DNA from: JAOXRU01 sp965247735
GTDB lineage: Bacteria; Bacteroidota; Bacteroidia; Flavobacteriales; Flavobacteriaceae
Direction: 5' to 3'
Assembly: GCA_965247735.1 (NCBI GenBank)
Contig: CBDFHN010000002.1
Span: forward strand, 3,596,001 to 3,660,000
DNA: 64,000 bases
This document shows, piece by piece, positions 17,807 through 25,946 of this stretch; position 1 is the first letter of the stretch; each line of letters starts with the position of its first letter. Below the pieces are notes generated by a model. That model saw only the letters and a program-made list of their open reading frames with translations, did no database searches and was not told the origin of the DNA. The position numbers were made by a program, and so were the translations under genes.

Positions 17807-19234
17807 CTATTTATGCTGAAGTATAATTTCGGGTAAATCATCTTGTACTTCTTTAAAATCTGGGTGACCAATTAGCTGACTAAAATCGTGAGTATGGTAT
17901 TCATTGGAAAAAACAATTCCACATTCTTTAAGAACCGCTAAAGCTTCCTTTTTGTTTTTTAGACGCAAGGCAGTTTTTGCTATTGCGTAGAATGGTTGTG
18001 TATAATAATCATCAGCCAATTCCTTAGAAATTTTATAATGTTTTTGAGCCTCCAGTAATGTTTCTATAGTGTTGAAGTTTTCAATATACAAAGAGTAATC
18101 ATACAAGAAATTCCCATAATGAAGACTCAATTGAAAATCGGCAATGTTTTTATCTGCTGCTGCTAAAATAGCCAGTCCTTCTTTAAATAGGGCAGTAGCT
18201 TCTTCTATTTCGCCATCTCTTAGAAGAATATAAGCTTTCATGCGCAAGGCATTACTTGCATAATGTGGATTAGACCAAGTATGGTTATTTATGGTGTTGG
18301 CTTTTATGTAATAATTGTATGCAATGTCGTAATAGCTAATACTATTTTCTTTTTCTGCCACGGTATTAAAAAGATGCCCAATGCTTGTTAAAAAATGCTC
18401 ATTATCCGATTGCACATTGCTACATTTATTTAGGACTTCCTTTAGTTCTTCCCAAACTTTGGTGACAGTTTCTGGAGACATCTTACAAGGATTGGTTTTA
18501 GGAAATTCTATCCACTTTGTAATTCTTAATAAGCTGTCTGCCCAATAATAGTATAATACAGATTCTTCTTCCTCATACTGCTGCATAACGTTTTTAAAGG
18601 CAGCTATAAAATCCTTATAAAAAGTGTTTCCATTTTTTATAGGTAAGCATAATAACTGGTATGTAGTATTTAAAAAAGCAGTTATAGAAGTACCATTAAA
18701 ACCAAAATGAGATTGTTTGGGTTCTTCTTTTCTTTCTAGATGTAATGCTTCAGAAAATAAGTTTTTTACTTCAGTAAGTTCGTTTGTTGGATATTCCTGT
18801 TTTAAGATACAGTATTCAAAAATATGTTCCGCCAAATCTATTAATAAAGCAACATCTTTTCCATTAGTTTCTTTTTGGGTGCGAAGAAAACTTATGCTTT
18901 TATTTTTGTAATCAAGCTTATCAGATTGTGCTTCGCTTAGTGCAGAAACCATTTCATAAACATGAGCTTTATAATAAGAATATCGGTCAAAATTAGAATC
19001 TAATGATTTAATTTTTTCTATCCATTCCATCAATTGCCAGACTTCTGTAAGGGTATTGAATTTACCACACATATAATCATAACGGCATTGGTTATAAACT
19101 GTGATATATGCTTCAGCAAGCAATTCTTTTTCTTTTGGTCTGCCCTTTACAGACAAGCGTTGATAGAGCTTGTCTAATTCTGGCACATTCTCTTCCTCGC
19201 TATAGTTGGCAATTAGCTCTTCTATATTTTTCAT
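17807..19234 (-). CDS. Large helical TPR-like protein, unknown function
   Basis: The 475-residue, largely alpha-helical protein has no signal peptide or membrane segment. The C-terminal half has TPR-like pairs (YYIKANTINNHTWSNPHYAS, LFKEGLAILAAADKNIADF, LLEAQKHYKISKEL) and ends in a short TPR end-of-group motif (ALAVLKECGIVFSNEYHTHDF). No family name is recognised with confidence. Proteins of this shape often appear beside immunity-type genes in Bacteroidota, as here next to DUF4272, suggesting a binding or scaffold role. That is inference from context. Confidence 0.75.
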   Translation of the reverse strand: MKNIEELIANYSEEENVPELDKLYQRLSVKGRPKEKELLAEAYITVYNQCRYDYMCGKFNTLTEVWQLMEWIEKIKSLDSNFDRYSYYKAHVYEMVSALSEAQSDKLDYKNKSISFLRTQKETNGKDVALLIDLAEHIFEYCILKQEYPTNELTEVKNLFSEALHLERKEEPKQSHFGFNGTSITAFLNTTYQLLCLPIKNGNTFYKDFIAAFKNVMQQYEEEESVLYYYWADSLLRITKWIEFPKTNPCKMSPETVTKVWEELKEVLNKCSNVQSDNEHFLTSIGHLFNTVAEKENSISYYDIAYNYYIKANTINNHTWSNPHYASNALRMKAYILLRDGEIEEATALFKEGLAILAAADKNIADFQLSLHYGNFLYDYSLYIENFNTIETLLEAQKHYKISKELADDYYTQPFYAIAKTALRLKNKKEALAVLKECGIVFSNEYHTHDFSQLIGHPDFKEVQDDLPEIILQHK

Positions 19235-19273
19235 TGTAGGTTGTTGTCTTTAAATAAGGAATATGGATCTATT

Positions 19274-19888
19274 TTATCCTATTACTTTATGGCTTCCATC
19301 ATTTACTTCAATAACCTGACTATTACTTATAGGCACTAAGTTTATTTTGTGATGATAATCCGTAATTATGTTTTCAGCCATTTCTTTAAAAGGTGGGTTT
19401 GTATGATGTGGCAACGTATAAAAATCTACCATTGCTAATCCATTATAGTTGTTTAGCTCTGGCGCTTTGCTTTTATCATCCATTTGAGTTATAAAATCAA
19501 TATTTGGGGATAAAATAACAGAACCAGCAGAAGCTCCAATGTATATTTTCCCTTTATTAATATGATTGATAATTAGTTTGTCTGCCCCTGAATTTTTTAA
19601 TTCTTGAAGCAAATAAAAAGTATTGCCTCCAGAGACATAGATATAATCATTTTTGTTTAATGTGTCTTCTATTTCTGATGCTGTTTTTTCTGAAACATTC
19701 AGTTCATCTACGATTATGCCTAATCTTTCAAAAGCGCTTTTATCATTAGCTACATAGAATTTTATTTCCTCAGGAATACTTGCTGTTGGGATAAAAGTTA
19801 CTGTTTTTCCTTTAATGTCTTCATTCGCAAATTTTTCAAAATGCAGTGCAACATCTATAAAAGATGAGGATAAAAATAGTTTTTTCAT
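19274..19888 (-). CDS. Peptidase S51 (dipeptidase E-like) family protein
   Basis: This 204-residue class I glutamine-amidotransferase-fold protein carries the nucleophile motif GASAGS with Ser120 in the elbow, preceded by YVSGGNTFYLLQEL, and an LPHHTNPPF segment that supplies the His (161 or 162). This is the dipeptidase E/cyanophycinase (S51) layout. It probably cleaves N-terminal Asp-X dipeptides in the cytoplasm. It is 39 bp downstream of the TPR gene start boundary and in the same leftward train. Confidence 0.88.
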   Translation of the reverse strand: MKKLFLSSSFIDVALHFEKFANEDIKGKTVTFIPTASIPEEIKFYVANDKSAFERLGIIVDELNVSEKTASEIEDTLNKNDYIYVSGGNTFYLLQELKNSGADKLIINHINKGKIYIGASAGSVILSPNIDFITQMDDKSKAPELNNYNGLAMVDFYTLPHHTNPPFKEMAENIITDYHHKINLVPISNSQVIEVNDGSHKVIG

Positions 19889-19925
19889 TTTTATTAATTA
19901 TATTTTAAAAATCACTTGTAGTTTA

Positions 19926-21152
19926 TCAAGTATCACAAGATACATCATCCCAATCTTGTCCATTATAGTTTACAAGCCAATTAAGTGCATAATGTCTTTC
20001 ATAAACAACACCTGGAATTACATCTGTTAGTTCCAATTCATTAATTCTAGCATCAACACATGTCCAATCTATTCTATAATACAAATCGTTTGCATCTAAA
20101 ATTTCAGACTTTCCCCGTGATGCAGTAATCTTATTGATAAAAGTGTAAGGATCTTTGTCTTTACCAATAGGATAGCTTTCTGTTGGAATGGCGTTTAAAT
20201 CTGCCATGGTATCAGGAAAATTTAACTCATCAGTAACTTGTATTGCCCATAGCAGCACCCACATGCATTCGCATTTCCATGTTTCTTGGTTTTTGGCTTC
20301 TTCCGTTGGGTTGTTTAAAAAGGCTATTTCTTTTGGTGTCGCTTTATCAAATAGATGGTATTCTTTTAAATAAGCAAGTGCCTCTTCAGCTTCTATTCCG
20401 TTAAAAGCGACCATGTTTGTTACCGCCAGCACCGTTACTCTTTCTGCAATTTCTTTAGCAGTACGTATTGTTGTGCTTTCTTCAGATTCAATATAAGGCA
20501 GGTTTTTGTTAAGCTTTAGGTTTTTAGCGGTGATAATCTCTTCGCTTTTGGCTTTTCTGTTTTTTTGGTCTTCAGTAACTGTTTCCTGATCTCCATCAAA
20601 GTAGATTGAATTAATACCTACGTTCAATTGTTCTATATCAGAATTACCATCGCTATCTAATATAAGTTCTAGATTTTTATCTAAAAAATGCTGCGCAGTT
20701 GATTTGCTAATATTAGTGCCAGAATTGGTAAACAGTATAGCTTCATGAGCAGTTGAAAATTGTTGAACAAGTGCTTTTACTTCATCATTCAAATCGCCTT
20801 TTGATGAGATTGCAAATTCGGTATTTATGGTTTGGATTTTACGAATCAGTAAATTCTTTATTTCTGGGTTATTACTCGGCAAAGAATCCACATAATTCAA
20901 CATTCCTGATAAGTTTTGTGTCAGTGGCGAGTCCATCTCAGCAATCTGATATGAAGGTTTAGTGCGTTCTCTATAGGAAATTTGAAATTCTTTTTTCGAT
21001 TTAAGCAACCCTTCTTTAATACTAACATGAATTATTTTTTGCTCATCAGCATTGCTTATTCTTGTTTTTCCTTTTGGGAAATGTTTTTCTAGTGCAGCAA
21101 TCATGTTATCAAAACACAATTCATGAGAATAAATGGTACAGTAATTTTTCAT
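19926..21152 (-). CDS. DUF4272 domain protein, immunity-like
   Basis: The 408-residue protein has an N-terminal half of unknown fold (LCFDNMIAALEKHFPKGKTR ...) and a C-terminal DUF4272 domain (AKEIAERVTVLAVTNMVAF, ECMWVLLWAIQVTDELNFP, RIDWTCVDARINEL, VVYERHYALNWLVNY, ending WDDVSCDT). DUF4272 proteins are frequent in bacterial polymorphic-toxin immunity loci. No toxin is adjacent. It lies 25 bp downstream of the small basic gene. Confidence 0.85.
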   Translation of the reverse strand: MKNYCTIYSHELCFDNMIAALEKHFPKGKTRISNADEQKIIHVSIKEGLLKSKKEFQISYRERTKPSYQIAEMDSPLTQNLSGMLNYVDSLPSNNPEIKNLLIRKIQTINTEFAISSKGDLNDEVKALVQQFSTAHEAILFTNSGTNISKSTAQHFLDKNLELILDSDGNSDIEQLNVGINSIYFDGDQETVTEDQKNRKAKSEEIITAKNLKLNKNLPYIESEESTTIRTAKEIAERVTVLAVTNMVAFNGIEAEEALAYLKEYHLFDKATPKEIAFLNNPTEEAKNQETWKCECMWVLLWAIQVTDELNFPDTMADLNAIPTESYPIGKDKDPYTFINKITASRGKSEILDANDLYYRIDWTCVDARINELELTDVIPGVVYERHYALNWLVNYNGQDWDDVSCDT

Positions 21153-21177
21153 TTTTTTGGAGCTGTAATTATTATAA

Positions 21178-21405
21178 TTATTTTCGAAGTTCTTTTTCAG
21201 TCATATCTGATTGGTATTTTTTTCCATCTTTATCAAATGTCCATACATCAGATACTTCTCTAAGTAAAGGCAATTCCTCTTCCTCTTTAGTTACTTTTTG
21301 CTTTACAAGTCTTCTTAATTTTCTATTGGCCTCTTGCTTGTTGTTTTTTTCAGACTTAGCAGTAGTAATACCTTGTATTTTGGTTTTCTTTTTGGATCTG
21401 CTCAT
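21178..21405 (-). CDS. Small Lys-rich protein, unknown
   Basis: This 75-residue, very basic protein (MSRSKKKTKIQGITTAKSEK ... KLRRLVKQKVTKEEEELP) ends in a short patterned segment, DVWTFDKDGKKYQSDM. It has no recognised domain. Spacing of 22 bp (upstream) and 25 bp (downstream) within the same leftward train supports it as a real gene. Similar small basic proteins are seen in immunity gene arrays, but a role is not known. Confidence 0.65.
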   Translation of the reverse strand: MSRSKKKTKIQGITTAKSEKNNKQEANRKLRRLVKQKVTKEEEELPLLREVSDVWTFDKDGKKYQSDMTEKELRK

Positions 21406-21427
21406 ATGTGTAAAACGTTATATGTCT

Positions 21428-22300
21428 TTATAAATTATCGGCTTCTATACCCGCTTTTATAAATTGATTTTTTACAATTGGCTCGTCTTCATAAAATAGG
21501 TTTACACTTTTTAGGTTTGGAAAGCTTTTTGCGTCTTCCGCAGATTGAATATTAAATTCGTCATCTTCGCCACTCCAAAAACGCATCATTTCGCCATAAA
21601 TATCATCGCCTCCATCTTGTTCTATTTCCGTAATTTCTAGTGCAAATTTTTCATCTATTTCTAATGCTTTAAAATAGGCAGTTACTTCTGGAATAAGATC
21701 ATAACCTTCTTCTTCAATATCTATGGCACGATCCGTATGCCTTTCTATAAAGTCATATACATCAAATTTTGGATGAATTAACTCTTTCTCATACATCAGT
21801 ATTTGTATAATGGCTAGTTTAAAATTGAAATCTTTAAAAACAATGGCTTTGCCTTTAATAGGTATTTGTTTGTATCTATTAGGGTCTTTTAGTTGCTTTG
21901 GTTCTTTTTCTTGATATGGTTCTAAACAAGTAGAAATTATAGTTTTGTCTTCTCTATCCAACGAGTTAAAAGCCAATACATCCCCTACTCGTTCTTCTTC
22001 AACAATAGCTCGGTTACGAATGTCTTCTCCATGGATTAATAAGCTGCCACTAAATATTTTTTTAGGAGTAAAACGATAATCTTCTCCATCATTTAACAAC
22101 ACATTTATAGCCGCAATTTTAGAACCGTCTTTGGAGTGACAGTAAATGCCTAAATCGTCCCAAGTTAATACGGTATTGTATTTTAATTTTACAACTCTTG
22201 ATGGTTCACCAATAAGCACTTTTAATGACTCTGTATCAATTGGATATGTAAAAGGAGTGTCGTTTATTTTGTATGAAGAATTGCTAAGTTCTATTTTCAT
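21428..22300 (-). CDS. DUF7738/DUF6892-like protein, immunity-array type
   Basis: This is a 290-residue acidic protein. The N-terminal part (about 1-100: IELSNSSYKINDTPFTYP, LGIYCHSKDGSKIAAINV) resembles DUF7738. The part from about 150 (IVFKDFNFKLAIIQILMYEK ... FDVYDFIERH) resembles DUF6892. Both names are from memory and moderately secure. Such proteins occur singly and in arrays of immunity-like genes. It is the first gene of the leftward train 22300-17261, so the promoter should lie between 22301 and 22490. Confidence 0.65.
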   Translation of the reverse strand: MKIELSNSSYKINDTPFTYPIDTESLKVLIGEPSRVVKLKYNTVLTWDDLGIYCHSKDGSKIAAINVLLNDGEDYRFTPKKIFSGSLLIHGEDIRNRAIVEEERVGDVLAFNSLDREDKTIISTCLEPYQEKEPKQLKDPNRYKQIPIKGKAIVFKDFNFKLAIIQILMYEKELIHPKFDVYDFIERHTDRAIDIEEEGYDLIPEVTAYFKALEIDEKFALEITEIEQDGGDDIYGEMMRFWSGEDDEFNIQSAEDAKSFPNLKSVNLFYEDEPIVKNQFIKAGIEADNL

Positions 22301-22649
22301 TTTTTGATAGGATAATTTAGGGGTTTTAAGAAATTCGTTGTGATATTAATGCTGAAAAATAACGCATCTTATATAATTTTTAAAAATACAATTCTAATTC
22401 TTGATTTGCTAGAAATTTGCTACTACTTTTTTGGAATACACATGAGTACTCAATCCATTATTTTTTTTCGTGTCAATTGATTTTATGATACGATTTCAAA
22501 CGACTACAAACATTTACACACGACTATAAACGAAAGCAAATACTTGCTAACCGATTAGAACTTGTTTGATGTATAATATTTGCAGTGTAGAATCGTAAGA
22601 GGTTCTTGTTTTATATAACTAGTCTGTAACAGACACAATACATAAGATT
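22301..22649. other. 349-bp divergent intergenic region (DUF6892-like / ssb)
   Basis: This region must hold promoters for both divergent genes. Its main feature is the phased decamer array at 22491-22540. A weak -7-like TAATATTTG occurs near 22573-22581, some 70 nt before the ssb ATG, but has one base too many for TAnnTTTG. I see no gene in it. Confidence 0.5.
22491..22540 (+). repeat. Five phased decamers, consensus CGAnnnnAAA, upstream of ssb
   Basis: Five consecutive 10-mers run without gap: CGATTTCAAA, CGACTACAAA, CATTTACACA, CGACTATAAA and CGAAAGCAAA. Four share CGA at positions 1-3 and AAA at 8-10; the middle unit is degenerate. The 10-bp period places each CGA on the same face of the helix. 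It sits about 110-160 bp before the ssb ATG and could be an operator or a DNA-bending site. Confidence 0.55.
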
Positions 22650-22985
22650 ATGAATACATTAAGAAACAAAGTACAGTTAATTGGAAATTTAGGAAACGAC
22701 CCAGAAATTATCACTTTAGAAAGCGGACAGAAATTGGCAAAGTTTTCTTTAGCAACTAACGAAAATTATAAAGATAGCAATGGTCAAAAGCAAACAAAAA
22801 CGGACTGGCATAATATAGTTGCATGGGGTAAAACCTGCGATATTATCGAAAAATATGTTACCAAAGGTAAAGAAATTGCAATTGAAGGTAAACTTAGTAA
22901 TCGTTCTTACGATACCAAAGAAGGAGAAAAACGATATGTAACAGAAGTTGTTGTTAGCGAAATTTTGATGTTAGGAAATAAGTAG
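22650..22985 (+). CDS. ssb: Single-stranded DNA-binding protein, short form
   Basis: The 111-residue protein matches the SSB OB-fold (LRNKVQLIGNLGNDPEI, KLAKFSLATNENYKD, TDWHNIVAWGKTCDIIEKYV, KGKEIAIEGKLSNRSYD, YVTEVVVSEILMLGNK). It binds ssDNA during replication, repair and recombination. It stops right after the OB fold: the Gly/Pro-rich linker and acidic C-terminal tip (usual DDIPF-type) are absent, so it may not recruit the usual SSB partner proteins. It could be a secondary SSB rather than the housekeeping one. A strong terminator follows, and a second copy of its last 123 nt is found at 27880-28002. Confidence 0.93.
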   Translation: MNTLRNKVQLIGNLGNDPEIITLESGQKLAKFSLATNENYKDSNGQKQTKTDWHNIVAWGKTCDIIEKYVTKGKEIAIEGKLSNRSYDTKEGEKRYVTEVVVSEILMLGNK

Positions 22986-23011
22986 TATTAATTACTTAGA
23001 TGTGTAGATTT

Positions 23012-23049
23012 AAAAAGGGTATGATTTAATTAAATCATACCCTTTTTTT
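23012..23049 (+). terminator. Intrinsic terminator of ssb
   Basis: GGGTATGATTTAA and TTAAATCATACCC form a perfect 13-bp inverted repeat flanked by AAAAA and TTTTTTT. It can terminate in both directions and also faces the 3' end of the leftward monooxygenase gene about 200 bp away. Confidence 0.9.
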
Positions 23050-23257
23050 AGTGATTGAGTTTTGTTATTAATTTGTATATAGTAATGTTCCTTTTAATGC
23101 TCATCAGCTAAATTTATTACTAGCACTAATAATGCGACCATTTTTTGACGTCTAAAATCACATCAAAACGGGATTTTTAATGTTGCTTTTATGGAAAATA
23201 AGACTTGATATTAATTCTTATAAAAGCCTTAATAACAATTTTTTGAGCATTGTCTAT

Positions 23258-25030
23258 TCAAGCTTTATGAGGTGTTGTTTTTTGAATTTGCTCCATAAAA
23301 TTATCATTTCTAAAAGCATATTTTTTCAAATCGTTTGGAGATATTTTTATATCTGTATGAAAAAGGTTTCTCTTGATTTCTTTCATTTTTATTAGATTTT
23401 TGACCTTTTTCTCGTTGAATATTTTAAAAACTATACTACGGCATATAGTATTAAGAATGAGATTAATTGGTACTGTAATTTCTAATCTTTTTATGGTGTC
23501 TATTGCATTTCTACGGAGTGGATGAGGGCCTTCTAAACGATATTGATGTGGTATAAGTCCGCCTGCAAACAATTTTACGAATAGGGAAGGCTGAAAGATA
23601 TATTTTATGGTATTCACTTCACAACCAACTAGTTTTGAAAAAGTTTCCATATACCTTTTCCATGCAACTACGGTATGGTAATCAGGAGCATTTTTTAAGT
23701 AATCTTTATAAAATTTCTTATCATTTTCAATTCTTTTTTGCACATTGTTAGGAAGTGATACTTTTTTGGATAAAAGAAGGGAGTAGTATCTTGCTGCCAT
23801 TTCTGAACATGCTGGAATACCACCAGTTACGGGTCTTACAAATCCTATGAAAGCACAATTTGGTAGGTTAGGATCGATAGAATTCATAAATAGATTTCTT
23901 ATATTATTGTCTTTAAGTTTGTATCCTTCAATAAAACTAAAATCAAGACCATAACCTGTACAAACCATAATCATATCAATATCATATTTTTGTCCATCAT
24001 TAAATACAACACTACTGTCTTTTATTTCCTTTATTCCAGAGAAGTTTGGTTTAATTTTTCCATTTAAAACATTTGGCACGAAGGATACATTTTTAGTTAC
24101 AAATTTTTTGCCCATTGATAAAAGATTCCAAGAATGAATCATTTTTACAGATTCAATTTCTACAGGAGTATTTAAATCAAGCATATCTTTATGTTCATCT
24201 TGAGAAAAGGAGTCCTCTTGAAGTTTATTTCTTTTAAAAAAATGGAAACCAAAAAATAAAGAATAAAAAAGAAGGATTAGATAGGATATAAGGCTTTCAT
24301 TTTTGCCAGAATGCTCTCTAAAAATAAGACGAGTTCCTATAGCATCTGAGGATGAGTTTTCAATGTTTCTTGGTACAAGATAGGGGTAAGACCTTAATCC
24401 TAAGATGCAATTGTTGGAGACTTCTGAAATTTCTCTTGTGATGTCAGCAGAACTTTCTCCCAGACCTATACAAAGAACCTTTTTTCCCTTTGCAATGTCA
24501 TTGTTTTTGTATTGAGAGCTATGAATTAGCTTGCCTTTAAATTCTTCTATTCCTTTAATTTCTGGAATGATAGGGGATTGATTTGCTCCGTTGCACACAG
24601 CAATTGCATCAAACTTTTTTGTAAACTCATTTCCAACTTTATCTCGGGTCACTACTTTATAACCAGATACTCCTCCATCTATCATTTGAGTTTTTAAAAT
24701 TTGGTGCGAGTAATTTATATGTTTGTTCAGATCAAACTTGTTAATATATTCAACAAGATATTTTTGATACTCGGTATGGTGCCAATGACGCCTGTGTCCT
24801 TGAGGAGGCATATCTGAAAAAGACATGTGATAGTTTGAAATCGTTAAATAAGTATTATCATAAACTCGACTACTGTTAGTGGTAGAGTTATTATAAAAAG
24901 CGCCACCAGGTCCAGAAGCTTTTTCGTAACATGTAGGTTGATGCCCTTCGTCTATTAATTGTTTTATTGTTGTAATTCCAGCGCTACCTGCACCAATTAC
25001 ACAAACTGTTTTGTTATTATTTTTATTCAT
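23258..25030 (-). CDS. Flavin-containing monooxygenase (FMO-like)
   Basis: This 590-residue enzyme has an FAD-binding GAGSAG at residues 13-18, a NADPH-type GLGESSAD at 189-196, and the third conserved region IMVCTGYGLDFSF (ATG-motif equivalent). A hydrophobic stretch at about 247-264 may anchor it in the membrane. It belongs to the class B flavin monooxygenase superfamily (FMO/YUCCA/Baeyer-Villiger relatives) that oxygenates N, S or C atoms. The substrate is unknown. It is 23 bp downstream of the DAHP synthase gene and part of a three-gene leftward cassette, which suggests tailoring of an aromatic or amino-acid-derived product. Confidence 0.85.
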   Translation of the reverse strand: MNKNNNKTVCVIGAGSAGITTIKQLIDEGHQPTCYEKASGPGGAFYNNSTTNSSRVYDNTYLTISNYHMSFSDMPPQGHRRHWHHTEYQKYLVEYINKFDLNKHINYSHQILKTQMIDGGVSGYKVVTRDKVGNEFTKKFDAIAVCNGANQSPIIPEIKGIEEFKGKLIHSSQYKNNDIAKGKKVLCIGLGESSADITREISEVSNNCILGLRSYPYLVPRNIENSSSDAIGTRLIFREHSGKNESLISYLILLFYSLFFGFHFFKRNKLQEDSFSQDEHKDMLDLNTPVEIESVKMIHSWNLLSMGKKFVTKNVSFVPNVLNGKIKPNFSGIKEIKDSSVVFNDGQKYDIDMIMVCTGYGLDFSFIEGYKLKDNNIRNLFMNSIDPNLPNCAFIGFVRPVTGGIPACSEMAARYYSLLLSKKVSLPNNVQKRIENDKKFYKDYLKNAPDYHTVVAWKRYMETFSKLVGCEVNTIKYIFQPSLFVKLFAGGLIPHQYRLEGPHPLRRNAIDTIKRLEITVPINLILNTICRSIVFKIFNEKKVKNLIKMKEIKRNLFHTDIKISPNDLKKYAFRNDNFMEQIQKTTPHKA

Positions 25031-25052
25031 TTTTGCCTATACCAGTTTCTTA

Positions 25053-25859
25053 TTAAATTTCGACTTGAGATAAATTATGTGTCTTCAAGTCTTTATTAAA
25101 CCTAAGACTTGATGTTAATTTTTTAAACGCTTCAGGAGTAATTTGTTGAGCCGCATCTGTCCAAGCTTTCTCTGGGTTTATATGAACTTCGGTCATAAGC
25201 CCATCTTGGTTATTGTTAAAAGCTTCTTGTGCAATTTCAGCAAGTGTATCACGTTTACCACAAATATGACTGTTATCGTTTAGAAGAATTAGATTCGGAA
25301 ACTCTTTTTTTATGTTTTCAGGAATTTGCCAGTATGGAATATTTCGATGAGGAGTTTTTGCTAAAGAGGAGAAACCTCTATGAACAAGTATGATGTTTGT
25401 TACACCACTTTTGTAAATTCGTTCTATAGCACCTTTCCAAAGTTTTAAGTCTGGATTAATTGGATTTTTGATGATTACTGGGATATCAATACCTTCAATT
25501 GCATCTGCTATTTCTTGAACAGTAAACGGACTTGTAGTGCTTCTTGCTCCAATCCAAATGGCGTCCATATCGTATTTTAAAGCGGAGAATACTTGCGCAG
25601 TATTTGCAACTTCTGTACAAACTTTCAGTCCTGTTTCTTCCTTTACCTGTTTTAACCAACGAAGCCCTTTTACGCCAACACCTTCAAAAGAATTAGGAAG
25701 TGTTCGTGGTTTCCAAACACCGGCTCTAAACAGTTCAATTTTTTGTTTTGCCAATTCCCTAGCTGTACTCATTACTTGTGCTTCAGTTTCTGCACTGCAT
25801 GGGCCAGCAATATAAAAGGGACTGTTTGGATACTTACGTTTAAATGATTTGCTTTTCAT
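25053..25859 (-). CDS. Stand-alone 3-deoxy-7-phosphoheptulonate (DAHP) synthase, type I-beta
   Basis: A 268-residue enzyme of the DAHP synthase/KDO8P synthase fold, with FYIAGPCSAE near the N-terminus, FRAGVWKPRTLPNSFEGVG, WIGARSTTSPF, VIIKNPINPDL, LVHRGFSS, NDNSHICGKRD and GLMTEVHINPEKAWTDAAQQ. It condenses phosphoenolpyruvate and erythrose 4-phosphate in the first shikimate step. The sequence is close to the catalytic half of the Flavobacteria enzyme that normally carries a C-terminal chorismate mutase domain, but it stops after the DAHP synthase part. As an extra, unregulated copy next to tailoring enzymes, it may boost precursor supply for a special product. Confidence 0.88.
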   Translation of the reverse strand: MKSKSFKRKYPNSPFYIAGPCSAETEAQVMSTARELAKQKIELFRAGVWKPRTLPNSFEGVGVKGLRWLKQVKEETGLKVCTEVANTAQVFSALKYDMDAIWIGARSTTSPFTVQEIADAIEGIDIPVIIKNPINPDLKLWKGAIERIYKSGVTNIILVHRGFSSLAKTPHRNIPYWQIPENIKKEFPNLILLNDNSHICGKRDTLAEIAQEAFNNNQDGLMTEVHINPEKAWTDAAQQITPEAFKKLTSSLRFNKDLKTHNLSQVEI

Positions 25860-25946
25860 AATCTAAGTTTTAAATATTAATAAATGATTGGTATGTGATA
25901 ATTGTAAGCCGAATTAAATGGAATTCATTACGTTGGTAGAATTGTG

